Source of the DNA: an uncultured Porticoccus sp.
GTDB taxonomy: Bacteria; Pseudomonadota; Gammaproteobacteria; Pseudomonadales; Porticoccaceae
Length of the DNA: 64,000 nucleotides
Direction: 5' to 3'
Assembly (NCBI GenBank): GCA_947259505.1
Contig: CAMYLT010000003.1
Location: 1-64,000 of the forward strand
Under the pieces are notes generated by a model, which was given only the letters and a program-made list of their open reading frames with translations, was not told the origin of the DNA and did no database searches. The position numbers and the translations under genes are program-made. Position 1 is the stretch's first letter. Each line of letters starts with the position of its first letter. Positions 36,571-45,804 of the stretch are shown here, piece by piece.

Positions 36571-39093
36571 TTATTTGCCCAGCGGCTTGAAGATCAGGAT
36601 CAGCTTCGGCAGCAGTGTCATGGAACCCAGCAGGGCGGTCAGCATGGCCAGGCCGGTGAGCAGACCGAAGTAGACCGACGGGATGAAGTTCGACAGCGAC
36701 AGAATGGAGAAACCCACAATGATGGTGATGCAGGTATAGAACAGTGCCCGCCCAATGCTGCCATGAGCCCGGTGCATGGCGGCCAGATAATCCCTGTCCA
36801 CGACAAACTCCCGCTTGAAACGGGTGATGTAGTGAATGGAGTTGTCCACGCCGATACCCACTGTGATGGCGGCGATGGTGATGGTCATCATGTCCAGCGG
36901 AATGCCCGCCAGCCCCATACCACCCAATACCACGGTGGCCGCCAGCATATTGGGTAGCATGGCAATTATGGAGATGGAGATAGAACGGAACAGCACCATA
37001 AACATAATCATGATGCCCAGGAATACCGCGCCGAGGGTGAGAATCTGTGAGCGGAACAGGCTCTGCAGCATATTATTGTAGAGCACCAGCAAGCTGGTGA
37101 AATGCACCTGATCATCCTGCAGCCCCACCTCATCAACGATATAACTGCGAATGTTGGCCAGCAGCTCAGGGCGTTTCAGCTCACTGCCGGTTTCCTTGAT
37201 ACGCAGGGTGATGCGAGCCTGATTGAGCTGGTCATCAATATAGGGTTCAAATAACAGCGCCGCATTTTCCGGGGACAGACTTCTGCGTACAAAAGCCAGT
37301 TCCAGGTCGTTAAGCTGGTGTTCCATCAGGTCTTCGGCAACATCAGCAATGGTGACCAGCGAGCTCACCTTGCCAACCTCAGGCAGGGAGTCCAGGTAAT
37401 TGTGAATCTTGGCCAGATCCTGCAAACCGACACCGGTAAACCAGTAACTGTTGGCTTTGTCGTCATTGCTTTCGCTGTCGTCACCAAAGGGGTCGTCAGA
37501 GGCAAAGGGATCATCGGCGGCGAACGGGTCTTCCTCCGCAAACGGGTTTTCCTCTGTCACGGTAGGCATGGGCGGGGCTTTGGGCGCATCGAGGATAATG
37601 TCCAGCGGTGTGGTGCCGCCCAGCTTGTCGTCGATGACGGACAGACCCTGATAGATTTCGGTGTCAGAGCGGAAGTAATCGATAAAGCGGTTTTCCACCT
37701 GCAATTGGGAGATACCCCAGCCGCTGATAATCGCGGCCAGCAATGCCAGCGCCAGCACCAGCTTGCCGTGGTTCTCGGTAAAGCGGGCAAAAATCATGGT
37801 ATAGGCAGCCGAGTTGTCGCCCTTGTCGTTATTTTTGCCCTTGCCAATCAGCATCATGCCGGCAGGTATGACGATAAATGCCAGGGTCAGCGCCAGCACA
37901 ATGCCCATGGTCATCATCCAGCCAAAGTCGATCACCGGGCGGATATCACTGACCACCAGTGAGACAAAAGCAACGCCCGTTGTGAGCACGGTATACAGAC
38001 AGGGGCGAGCCATATAGGACACGGTGCCGCGCACCAGTTCCAGCTGGCTTTGCTCCGGGTTGTCTTTCTGCAGCTCCCGGTAGCGCACGATCAGGTGAAT
38101 GGTCAGCGCCAGCGTGATGATCAGCAACAGCGCGACAAAATTCGACGAGATGACCGTCAGACGCCAATCGATCCAGCTCAGGTAGCCCAGCATAATTTCC
38201 ACTGACAGGATACAGGTCAGCAAGGGCAGAACGACCCAGCGCAGCTGGCGGAAAATAATGGCCAGGGTGGCAATGATGAATAACACAATACCGGTGCCGA
38301 ACACGCGCAGATCGCTTTTGATAAATTCGATCATATCGGCGGTGATCATGCTGGGGCCGCCCAGGAAGATTTGCGCGCGATCTTTGAATTTGGCCATTTT
38401 CTCGCGGATTTCCGCTACCCGCTGATGCTCTTCAACAGCCCGTGCAGTACGGTAGTCAAGGAACTCCTTGCTGACACGTTCCAGTTCGACTTCTTCTTTG
38501 GGGGTGAGGCCTTCGGTGTCCCGCTTGAGGCGCAGGGAGTCACGCTGACGCACAAGTGTGAGGTACTGGCGGTCCAGCTCCATAGTGGCCATCAACGCAG
38601 TAGTCTGACCGTCGGGGCTGAGAATCAGTTTGCGATAGATGGGACTTTCCAGAAACTCCTTGCGCGCCAGGTTCAGGTCTGTGTCCGGGTCCCTGAGCGT
38701 GCGGGGTTTTTCCTTGAGTTGGGATACGGTGACCTTGGGGCTGTAGAGCAAGGGTACGTCGAGAATCGAGGTGATATTGGCGACACCACTGATGGTGTTC
38801 AGCTCGTCACCCATCTGAGCCAGCGTGTTCAGCGCGGCGTCATCAAACAGGTCGCCTTCTTTCGGGGTGTAGGTCACCACCAGGAAATCGCTGCTGCCAT
38901 AGTGCTGAAGGGTTTCGCGGAAGTAATCGAGGGCGTTGTCGTGCTCCAGGGTCAGGGAGTCTGCGGAAGCGTCCAGTTTGAAATTGGGCAACCCGAACGC
39001 CATGCCGACGGCCAGCAGAACGACCAAGATAATTGCCGCCAGAGGGTGGCGCAAAACCAGTTTCTCGTAGATTCCCAGAAGTCTCTCAGACAT
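36571..39093 (-). CDS. MMPL/RND-family exporter
   Basis: 840 residues. Twelve-TM RND layout: TM1 at about 18-36, periplasmic loop to about 258, TM2-6 to about 420, TM7 at about 445-465, a second periplasmic loop, and TM8-12 to the end. Sequence is of the MMPL branch (HpnN-like lipid exporters) rather than the AcrB drug branch, and no membrane-fusion partner is adjacent. The second periplasmic loop carries a tandem acidic PF repeat (residues about 512-536), encoded by four 18-bp units. Substrate unknown, perhaps a lipid. Confidence 0.9.
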   Translation of the reverse strand: MSERLLGIYEKLVLRHPLAAIILVVLLAVGMAFGLPNFKLDASADSLTLEHDNALDYFRETLQHYGSSDFLVVTYTPKEGDLFDDAALNTLAQMGDELNTISGVANITSILDVPLLYSPKVTVSQLKEKPRTLRDPDTDLNLARKEFLESPIYRKLILSPDGQTTALMATMELDRQYLTLVRQRDSLRLKRDTEGLTPKEEVELERVSKEFLDYRTARAVEEHQRVAEIREKMAKFKDRAQIFLGGPSMITADMIEFIKSDLRVFGTGIVLFIIATLAIIFRQLRWVVLPLLTCILSVEIMLGYLSWIDWRLTVISSNFVALLLIITLALTIHLIVRYRELQKDNPEQSQLELVRGTVSYMARPCLYTVLTTGVAFVSLVVSDIRPVIDFGWMMTMGIVLALTLAFIVIPAGMMLIGKGKNNDKGDNSAAYTMIFARFTENHGKLVLALALLAAIISGWGISQLQVENRFIDYFRSDTEIYQGLSVIDDKLGGTTPLDIILDAPKAPPMPTVTEENPFAEEDPFAADDPFASDDPFGDDSESNDDKANSYWFTGVGLQDLAKIHNYLDSLPEVGKVSSLVTIADVAEDLMEHQLNDLELAFVRRSLSPENAALLFEPYIDDQLNQARITLRIKETGSELKRPELLANIRSYIVDEVGLQDDQVHFTSLLVLYNNMLQSLFRSQILTLGAVFLGIMIMFMVLFRSISISIIAMLPNMLAATVVLGGMGLAGIPLDMMTITIAAITVGIGVDNSIHYITRFKREFVVDRDYLAAMHRAHGSIGRALFYTCITIIVGFSILSLSNFIPSVYFGLLTGLAMLTALLGSMTLLPKLILIFKPLGK
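37485..37556 (-). repeat. Four tandem 18-bp units encoding PF-acidic hexapeptides
   Basis: Units at 37485, 37503, 37521 and 37539. Read in the gene they give PFAEED, PFAADD, PFASDD, PFGDDS. The DNA copies have diverged but keep the CAAA/CGAA-(C/G)GGG core, so this looks like slippage expansion under selection for Pro-Phe and acids. Confidence 0.88.
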
Positions 39094-39185
39094 CCGACTA
39101 TTTCCTTCTTATTCTATTAGGTTGGCGAAAGCGCCGTATTATGCCAGAACTGTTGGGTTGGCGGGCGATAGAGCCAGCGGATTTT

Positions 39186-39467
39186 TTAGCGGTCGTTGTG
39201 GCCCAGTGGTCGCTGTGGGTCAATCAGGTCGCGAACCCGTTGTTTCAGGGTCTTGGCATCAGGAAAGCCACCATCCCGGACCCGCTCCCAGATGGAGTGT
39301 TCATTGAGGAAGATTTCAAATGCTCCGCCGGTTTCTGCCGGACGCAAAGCCACTTCTGCCAGATCGTCCATAAAGGTGGTCAGCAGTTCCTGCGCCAACC
39401 AGGCAGAGCGCAACAGCCAGTTGCAACGAGGACAATAGACAATGGCAATACGCGGTTTCGGGGACAT
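39186..39467 (-). CDS. SelT/SelW/SelH-family thioredoxin-like protein
   Basis: 93 residues. Redox CPRC at 12-15 (IVYCPRCNWLLRSAWLA; a cysteine version with no selenocysteine), and the family tail EIFLNEHSIWERVRDGGFPDAKTLKQRVRD. ATG at 39467; a GTG three codons earlier is possible. Function in the family is an unspecified thiol redox role. Confidence 0.92.
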   Translation of the reverse strand: MSPKPRIAIVYCPRCNWLLRSAWLAQELLTTFMDDLAEVALRPAETGGAFEIFLNEHSIWERVRDGGFPDAKTLKQRVRDLIDPQRPLGHNDR

Positions 39468-39526
39468 CGGGTACACTCCTCGGAGAACATAAAATAATCG
39501 GCCAAGATAACCTTCAAACTCTAAAG

Positions 39527-40489
39527 ATGAAAGCCATCATTCTCGATGCAGACACCCTGGGTACAGGCGATGTCAGCCTTGCCCCAATTACCGGCCTGCC
39601 CTTGCAGTGGACGGTGTACGACCACACCGAAGCGAATCAGGTCGCGGAACGAATTGCCGGTGCTGACATTGTCTTGACCAACAAAGCGCCTATTGGTGAA
39701 ACAGAACTCGCAGCCGCGCCGGCGCTGCGTTATATCGGCGTACTCGCCACAGGCACCAATGTGATCGATCTGAAGGCGACCAGTGAGCGCAACGTACTGG
39801 TCAGCAATGTCATCGGGTACGGTACCGGCTCCGTGGCGCAGCACACCTGGGCCCTGATTCTGGCCCTCACTACGCGGCTGCCGGACTACAACGTAGCTGC
39901 TCTGGATGGCCGCTGGGCGGCCAGTCGCCATTTTTGTCTGATGGATTTTCCGGTTGCTGAACTGGCGGGAAAAACCCTGGGCATTGTCGGCTACGGGCAG
40001 CTTGGAAAAGCGGTAGCAGAAATAGGCCGGGCATTTGGTATGACTGTTAACGTGGCAGCGCTGCCATGGCGTCATGGCGAGGCAGTGGATCGGGTACCGT
40101 TAGACAAATTACTGCGGGAGGTCGATGTCCTGAGTTTGCATTGCCCACTTACCGAGGAAACTCGCGGTTTGATTGGCCGCCGGCAGCTGGCGATGATGAA
40201 AAGCTCTGCACTGTTGATCAACTGCGCCCGGGGCGGGCTGGTGGATGAACAGGCTTTGGCCGATGCACTGGAAGATGGCGAGATAGCCGGAGCGGGGGTG
40301 GATGTACTGACCGAGGAGCCGCCGGTGAACGGCAACCCACTGCTCAACCCCGAGTTACCCAATCTCATCGTCACACCTCACAGTGCTTGGGTGGCGCGGG
40401 AGTCCCGGCAGCGCTTGATTCAGCAAGTGGCCGATAATTTGCGCGGGTTTTTGGTGGGTAACCCCGTCAATGTAGTGAATGGAAAATAA
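39527..40489 (+). CDS. D-2-hydroxyacid dehydrogenase (hydroxypyruvate reductase-like)
   Basis: 320 residues. NAD-dependent D-isomer dehydrogenase: GIVGYGQLGKAVAEIGRAFGM binds NAD, with catalytic Arg in INCARGGLVDE, Glu in TEEPP and His in VTPHSAWV. Closest in pattern to HprA/glycerate dehydrogenase (EIAGAGVDVLTEEPP). Followed by dtd after 12 bp. Confidence 0.92.
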   Translation: MKAIILDADTLGTGDVSLAPITGLPLQWTVYDHTEANQVAERIAGADIVLTNKAPIGETELAAAPALRYIGVLATGTNVIDLKATSERNVLVSNVIGYGTGSVAQHTWALILALTTRLPDYNVAALDGRWAASRHFCLMDFPVAELAGKTLGIVGYGQLGKAVAEIGRAFGMTVNVAALPWRHGEAVDRVPLDKLLREVDVLSLHCPLTEETRGLIGRRQLAMMKSSALLINCARGGLVDEQALADALEDGEIAGAGVDVLTEEPPVNGNPLLNPELPNLIVTPHSAWVARESRQRLIQQVADNLRGFLVGNPVNVVNGK

Positions 40490-40501
40490 AGAGAGTAGTT
40501 A

Positions 40502-40939
40502 ATGTTAGGCTTGATACAGCGGGTCAGTTACGCCAGCATCGAAGTCAATGGCGACAAGGTGGGTGAAATTGGCCCCGGTATTTTGCTGCTGTTGGGGATT
40601 CAGTTGGGAGACACTGAAGCCAATGTCGATCGACTGCAGGACAAGGTGTTGCAGTACCGCATTTTTCCCGACGAGCATGGCCGGATGAACCTCAATGTGG
40701 AGCAGGTTAGTGGCGGTCTGCTGGTGGTGTCGCAATTTACCCTGGCGGCGGATACTCGCAAGGGACTGCGCCCCGGCTTTTCCGGCGCGGCGCAGCCGGA
40801 GCAAGCGGAAAAGCTCTACAATTACTTTGTCACCCGTGCGGAGCACCTCTACCCGGATGTGGCCTCCGGTATTTTCGGTGCCGATATGCAGGTCAGCCTG
40901 TGCAATGACGGGCCGGTGACATTTCTGCTGGAAGGGTAG
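40502..40939 (+). CDS. dtd: D-aminoacyl-tRNA deacylase
   Basis: 145 residues. Hydrolyses D-aminoacyl-tRNA. Both diagnostic motifs are present: SQFTLAADTRKGLRPGFSGAA and NDGPVTFLLE (cis Gly-Pro). Full length. Second gene of a pair with the hydroxyacid dehydrogenase. Confidence 0.96.
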   Translation: MLGLIQRVSYASIEVNGDKVGEIGPGILLLLGIQLGDTEANVDRLQDKVLQYRIFPDEHGRMNLNVEQVSGGLLVVSQFTLAADTRKGLRPGFSGAAQPEQAEKLYNYFVTRAEHLYPDVASGIFGADMQVSLCNDGPVTFLLEG

Positions 40940-40958
40940 TCATGGACGAACACCGGAC

Positions 40959-40981
40959 CCTGCAACCGGTTCGGTTGCAGG
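40959..40981. terminator. Stem-loop between convergent dtd and the exported-protein gene
   Basis: CCTGCAACC pairs perfectly with GGTTGCAGG around GGTTC. Placed where both converging transcripts should end; no T run on either side. Confidence 0.45.
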
Positions 40982-41011
40982 ACTCCCACTGTGTTGTGGC
41001 AAACGCCAGGT

Positions 41012-41674
41012 CTATTGAGTAACCTTGGTGAAGACTTCGCTGGCCGTCTGCTCGATCATGGGAATCAACAGATCTTGGCCATCCTGCTCCGCCTTAGTTT
41101 TGAAATCATTGCCGGCCAGTTTCGAGCCGTTCTGAATGTTCTTCAGTTCATAGCCCAAGGCAATGGCGTCGCCCTTGCGGATGGTGCCCTGCGCTGCCGT
41201 CAGGGACTCCATGGCCTCCTGCTGCATTTGTACATTGGCGGCGGTGTTGGCTACGTTAGCCGCTGTGGTGGCGGCCACAAAGCTGCCCATGCTGCCACCC
41301 ACGCCCGCGTAGGGCAGCGCGGAAGAGATCACCCCAGCACCGATGGACATGGCTTTGCCCCAGCTTTTTTTCTTCTCATATTCCACATTGGCGGACAGCA
41401 TGTAGCCGCAGCCGGATTGCTTGGCTTCCGCTTCCAATTGGGCGGGCAGTCGGGATTGCAGGGTGACCACTTCGAGCATTGGGCCGCTGAGGTAGGAAAC
41501 CAGCATGTGTTGTACTGGTGCCGATAAATCCTGTCCGCTAGCGCCTTGCCCCAGCTGGGCTTTGGGCGGTGCGATGGCTACACAGGGTTTGTCGCCAGCC
41601 AGGGCTGGGTTGGTCAGGGTTACCGCCGCCAAGGCAGTGCAGGCGAAGAGGAAAAAATGTTTGCTGATAGACAC
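41012..41674 (-). CDS. Exported protein of unknown function
   Basis: 220 residues. Start GTG at 41674, chosen because AAGGAG lies 6 bases upstream and the protein then begins with a clean signal peptide (SISKHFFLFACTALAAVTLTNPALA). The mature part contains a Gly/Ala-rich hydrophobic stretch (SIGAGVISSALPYAGVGGSMGSFVAATTAANVANTAA in parts) that could enter a membrane, and a Thr/Gln-rich segment. No family recognised. Confidence 0.75.
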   Translation of the reverse strand: MSISKHFFLFACTALAAVTLTNPALAGDKPCVAIAPPKAQLGQGASGQDLSAPVQHMLVSYLSGPMLEVVTLQSRLPAQLEAEAKQSGCGYMLSANVEYEKKKSWGKAMSIGAGVISSALPYAGVGGSMGSFVAATTAANVANTAANVQMQQEAMESLTAAQGTIRKGDAIALGYELKNIQNGSKLAGNDFKTKAEQDGQDLLIPMIEQTASEVFTKVTQ

Positions 41675-41767
41675 AAAAGGCTCCTTCAATCCATGTGTAG
41701 ATCGGTATGAACTGGCAGATGAGTTTTCAACAGACCGCCAGTCCGTCAATATTGTCCGTTACAACAC

Positions 41768-43030
41768 TTAGATGTCAAATGGGGTGTTTAACGTTTTCTC
41801 TACGGCCACTTTGTTCAATTTGGCGTATTGGGGAATACCGTTGCGGTAGGGCGGATAGTCCTCCCCGGCAATCAGCGGGGCCAGGTAGTCGCGGGCCAGC
41901 TGAGTAATGCCAAAGCCGTCGCGCGTAATGAAATCGCTGGGCATTTTCTTTTCGATATTGGCTACTTTCTCTAGGGGCGCTTCGCCCAGTTTCCACTGGT
42001 AGTCTTCACCAGCACAGCGCTCAATGGTCACCATCACCGAGTTTTTGCCTGCCAGGGCATATTCAACGGCGGCTTTGCCCACGGCATAGGCCTGCTCCAC
42101 ATCCGTGGCAGAGGCGATGTGGCGGGCGGAGCGCTGCAGGTAGTCGGCCAGCGCCCAGTGGTACTTGTAGCCCAGCTCGTGCTTGATCAATGCCGCCAAC
42201 GTTGGCGCTACACCGCCCAGTTGCTGATGACCAAACGCATCTGTGGTGACAGAGCCGGCGATCAGCGCGCCATCCGGGTTCTGTGCTCCTTCAGAGGCGA
42301 CGATGACACAGTAACCCTGTTCTTTTACAGTTTGTTCAACGCGGGCGAGGAAGTCCTGTTCGTGGAAAGGTACTTCCGGGAACAGAATGATATGTGGCGG
42401 ATCGCCGGCTTCTTCGGCGGCTAGGGCACTGGCCGCAGCAATCCAGCCAGCGTGGCGGCCCATCACTTCAAGGATAAAGACTTTGGTGGACGATTCGCAC
42501 ATGGAGGCCACGTCGAGGCTGGCTTCCTTGGTAGACACGGCAACATATTTGGCCACCGAACCAAAGCCGGGGCAGTTGTCGGTAAACGGTAGATCGTTGT
42601 CGACGGTCTTGGGGATATGGATGGCCTGGATCGGGTAACCCATTTTCTCTGACAGTTGCGAGACTTTCAGGCAAGTGTCGGCAGAGTCGCCGCCACCGTT
42701 GTAGAAGAAGTAGCCGATGTCGTGTGCCTTGAAAACCTCGATCAGACGCTCGTATTCGGCGCGGTTTTCTTCCAGGCTCTTCAGTTTATAGCGGCAGGAA
42801 CCAAATGCCCCGGCGGGGGTGTGGCGCAGGGCTGCGATGGTCTCAGCGGACTCCTGGCTGGTGTCGATCATGTCTTCTCGCAGGGCACCGATAATGCCGT
42901 TGTGCCCGGCGTAGACTTTCCCTATCTGATCGCTGTGCTTACGGGCGGTTTCAATCACTCCGCAGGCGCTGGCATTGATGACTGCTGTGACGCCACCGGA
43001 CTGGGCGTAAAACGCATTCTTCTTTGGCAT
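41768..43030 (-). CDS. pfp: Pyrophosphate-dependent 6-phosphofructokinase
   Basis: 420 residues. PFK fold: AQSGGVTAVINASACGVI near the start, NGGGDSADT (phosphoryl-donor loop), and PKTVDNDLPFTDNCPGFGS in which Lys replaces the Gly of ATP-dependent enzymes (PGTIDND), the usual mark of PPi use; MGRHAGWIAAA and FPEVPF follow. PPi-PFK works in both glycolysis and gluconeogenesis, common in methylotrophs and marine bacteria. Monocistronic by context. Confidence 0.92.
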   Translation of the reverse strand: MPKKNAFYAQSGGVTAVINASACGVIETARKHSDQIGKVYAGHNGIIGALREDMIDTSQESAETIAALRHTPAGAFGSCRYKLKSLEENRAEYERLIEVFKAHDIGYFFYNGGGDSADTCLKVSQLSEKMGYPIQAIHIPKTVDNDLPFTDNCPGFGSVAKYVAVSTKEASLDVASMCESSTKVFILEVMGRHAGWIAAASALAAEEAGDPPHIILFPEVPFHEQDFLARVEQTVKEQGYCVIVASEGAQNPDGALIAGSVTTDAFGHQQLGGVAPTLAALIKHELGYKYHWALADYLQRSARHIASATDVEQAYAVGKAAVEYALAGKNSVMVTIERCAGEDYQWKLGEAPLEKVANIEKKMPSDFITRDGFGITQLARDYLAPLIAGEDYPPYRNGIPQYAKLNKVAVEKTLNTPFDI

Positions 43031-43103
43031 GGATTCCCTCGTTGGACCGCCCTTTTCAGGAGCCGCGAATAATACTGGAAAGCGACAGGGATTTCATTTT
43101 TTA

Positions 43104-43119
43104 TGGCACATTTCCTGCC
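43104..43119 (+). promoter_or_regulatory. Sigma-54-like site upstream of mpl
   Basis: TGGCACATTTCCTGCC keeps the invariant GG and GC 10 bases apart and a perfect TGGCAC, against TGGCAC-N5-TTGC. Would start transcription about 43130. Could be chance. Confidence 0.4.
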
Positions 43120-43136
43120 TGTGCAGCTTGTCGGAT

Positions 43137-43164
43137 TTGCACGGACAGGAAATTAGGCTATGTT
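43137..43164 (+). promoter_or_regulatory. Candidate sigma-70 promoter of mpl
   Basis: TTGCAC and TATGTT separated by 16 bases, about 58 bp ahead of the mpl ATG at 43223. Confidence 0.5.
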
Positions 43165-43222
43165 GTCCCCGGCAGGGGCGGATTCCGCCAAAGTGATCAT
43201 CAAGAGGGGTTGGTAAGTCGGT

Positions 43223-44584
43223 ATGCATATTCATATTCTGGGTATTTGCGGTACGTTTATGGGCTCTCTGGCCCAGTTGGCCAAGGCCTCTGGCCACCAG
43301 GTGTCCGGCTGCGATGCCAATGTCTACCCGCCGATGAGTACCCAGCTCGAAAACGCCGGTATCGAACTCACCGAAGGTTATGGCACTGAGCAACTCGATC
43401 CGCCACCGGATTTGGTGGTGATTGGCAATGCGCTGTCCCGTGGCAATCCGGCGGTGGAATATGTGCTGGATAACGGCATTCCCTATACGTCTGGTCCGCA
43501 ATGGCTGGGGGACTTCTTCCTGCGCGATCGCTGGGTACTGGCAGTGGCCGGTACCCACGGCAAAACCACTACATCCAGCATGCTAGCCTGGATTCTGGAA
43601 TACGCGGGCATGGAGCCAGGTTTTTTGATTGGTGGTGTGCCCAATAATTTCGGTGTGTCGGCGCGTCTTGGTGGCACACCCTTTTTCGTGGTGGAAGCCG
43701 ACGAATACGACAGTGCATTTTTTGATAAACGATCCAAGTTTGTTCACTACCGGCCCCGCACCGCCATTCTCAATAATCTGGAATTTGATCATGCGGACAT
43801 CTTTGCCGATCTGCATGCCATCCAGACCCAGTTCCACCACTTCGTGCGCACTATTCCCGGCCACGGTTTGATTGTCGCCCCGGCTAGCGATGCGAATTTA
43901 CAAGAAGTGCTGGCTATGGGGCGCTGGTCCGAGTATCAACGATTGGGCGTTTACAGCAGTTGGGATGTCCAGCCAGTGGAGGCAGATGGCTCCAGCTACA
44001 GCGTCAGTTACCAGGGTAAAACCCGTGGCACCGTCAACTGGGGTCAGACCGGCGAACACAATATGCACAATGGCCTGGCAGCGATTGCTGCCGCCCACCA
44101 TGTGGGCGTGACCCCGGAAATTGCCTGCGAGGCCCTGTGTGAATTCCAGGGAGTTAAGCGCCGCATGGAGCAGATTGCACAGGTAAATGGCATCAGCGTC
44201 TACGACGACTTTGCCCACCACCCCACCGCCATCGCCACCACCCTGGCGGGTCTGCGCAAGCGGGTCGGCGATGAGAAAATCATTGCCGTGATTGAGCCTC
44301 GCTCCAACACCATGAAACTCGGCATCCACAAAAACCAGCTGGCGGAATCCGTCAGCGATGCTGATCAGGTGTTCTGGTTCCAACCGGAGAATATTGACTG
44401 GTCTCTCGAAGAGGTGGTCGCGCGGGGTTCAGTTCCCGCCGAAGTGACGGACAGTATTGAGCGACTCCTAACGCGCACCCTGGATGCGTCCGGGGCGGGC
44501 GGTCATGTGGTCATCATGAGTAATGGTGGTTTCAGCGGTTTTCACCGCCGTCTGGTAGATGCCCTGGAGGCGCAACGTGGCTGA
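43223..44584 (+). CDS. mpl: UDP-MurNAc:tripeptide ligase Mpl (murein recycling)
   Basis: 453 residues. Joins recycled L-Ala-gamma-D-Glu-meso-DAP to UDP-MurNAc. Mur-ligase features: [22 protein letters not shown] at the start, ATP loop [41 protein letters not shown] and [10 protein letters not shown]. Implies meso-DAP peptidoglycan and recycling. Its last codons overlap the ubiX start. Confidence 0.96.
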   Translation: MHIHILGICGTFMGSLAQLAKASGHQVSGCDANVYPPMSTQLENAGIELTEGYGTEQLDPPPDLVVIGNALSRGNPAVEYVLDNGIPYTSGPQWLGDFFLRDRWVLAVAGTHGKTTTSSMLAWILEYAGMEPGFLIGGVPNNFGVSARLGGTPFFVVEADEYDSAFFDKRSKFVHYRPRTAILNNLEFDHADIFADLHAIQTQFHHFVRTIPGHGLIVAPASDANLQEVLAMGRWSEYQRLGVYSSWDVQPVEADGSSYSVSYQGKTRGTVNWGQTGEHNMHNGLAAIAAAHHVGVTPEIACEALCEFQGVKRRMEQIAQVNGISVYDDFAHHPTAIATTLAGLRKRVGDEKIIAVIEPRSNTMKLGIHKNQLAESVSDADQVFWFQPENIDWSLEEVVARGSVPAEVTDSIERLLTRTLDASGAGGHVVIMSNGGFSGFHRRLVDALEAQRG

Positions 44585-45185
44585 GTTCTATCGTTCCATA
44601 ACCCTGGCAATGACTGGCGCATCCGGTGCGCAGTATGGTTTGCGCCTGCTGGAATGCCTGGTACAGGCCAACTGTCAGGTGCAGTTCCTGATTTCTGAGG
44701 CCGCGCGTATTGTGGTGGAAACGGAAACGGAATTGGAGCTGCCCAACGACGATGATCTCGAAGAATTTCTGACCCTCAATTTCGATGCGGAACCGGGTCA
44801 GATTGTGCTGAACACCGCCCGCGACTGGTTTTCGCCGGTGGCCTCCGGTTCTTCTGCTCCGTCTGCCATGGTGATCTGTCCCGCCAGCGGCGGCACCCTG
44901 TCTGCCATCGCCTGCGGTGCCAGTAACAATCTGATTGAGCGCGCCGCGGATGTGGCCATCAAGGAAAAGCAGCAGTTGATCGTGGTGCCCCGTGAAACGC
45001 CGCTGTCGGAGATTCACCTGGAAAATATGCTCAAGCTGGCGCGGCTGGGGGTGATGGTGTTACCCGCCATGCCCGGTTTTTACCAGAATCCGCGCACCAT
45101 TGAGGATCTGGTGGATTTCGTGGTGGCACGCATCCTGGATCACCTGGACATCGAACAGACTCTACTGCCGCGCTGGGGTAGTTGA
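44577..45185 (+). CDS. ubiX: Flavin prenyltransferase UbiX
   Basis: 202 residues. Makes prenylated FMN, the cofactor of the UbiD decarboxylase in ubiquinone synthesis. [63 protein letters not shown] and [11 protein letters not shown] are all family motifs. Start GTG at 44577 with GGAGG 6 bases upstream, inside mpl. ubiD is not in the window. Confidence 0.95.
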   Translation: MAEFYRSITLAMTGASGAQYGLRLLECLVQANCQVQFLISEAARIVVETETELELPNDDDLEEFLTLNFDAEPGQIVLNTARDWFSPVASGSSAPSAMVICPASGGTLSAIACGASNNLIERAADVAIKEKQQLIVVPRETPLSEIHLENMLKLARLGVMVLPAMPGFYQNPRTIEDLVDFVVARILDHLDIEQTLLPRWGS

Positions 45186-45799
45186 TGGCGTCCAACCGCG
45201 AATTACTGCTGCTGCTGGCGCTGCTGCTGGCGATCATGGCTTGGTCTTGGGTCGGCCCGTTTGATCGCGCCACCTGGTGGCTGGAAGCCATTCCAGTAGT
45301 GGTGGCCCTGCCGCTGCTGGCCTGGACGCGCAATACTTTTCCGCTGACCCGTCTCAGTTATTACCTGGTTTTTGTCCACGCCGTGATTCTGGTGGTAGGT
45401 GCCCACTACACCTATGCGCGGGTGCCGCTGGGTTTCTGGATGCAGGACTGGTTTGAATTCTCCCGCAATCACTACGATCGCATCGGCCACCTGGCCCAGG
45501 GCTTTGTGCCAGCCATCCTGGCCCGGGAAATCCTCTGGCGCAGCGGGGCAGTGGTCAAACGTGGCTGGCTGTTTTTTCTGGCCACCTGCTTCTGTCTGGC
45601 CTTCAGTGCCTTCTATGAGTTGCTCGAGTGGTGGACTGCTGTTATCGGCGGTGACGGTTCGGTGGAATTTCTCGGCACCCAGGGGGATGTGTGGGATGCC
45701 CAGTGGGACATGATGTTTGCCCTGACCGGTGCCATGGTTGCGCAGTTATTGCTGGGCCGCTGGCACGACCGGCAAATGCTGCTGGTGACTAACCGCTAA
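45185..45799 (+). CDS. DUF2238 (YjdF-like) membrane protein
   Basis: 204 residues, about six TM helices (first LLLLLALLLAIMAWSWV), with conserved RIGHLAQGFVPAILAREIL, AFYELLEWWTA and GTQGDVWDAQWDMMFALTGA. Inner membrane, function unknown. The ATG overlaps the ubiX stop (TGATG). Confidence 0.9.
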   Translation: MASNRELLLLLALLLAIMAWSWVGPFDRATWWLEAIPVVVALPLLAWTRNTFPLTRLSYYLVFVHAVILVVGAHYTYARVPLGFWMQDWFEFSRNHYDRIGHLAQGFVPAILAREILWRSGAVVKRGWLFFLATCFCLAFSAFYELLEWWTAVIGGDGSVEFLGTQGDVWDAQWDMMFALTGAMVAQLLLGRWHDRQMLLVTNR

Positions 45800-45804
45800 C
45801 GGGT

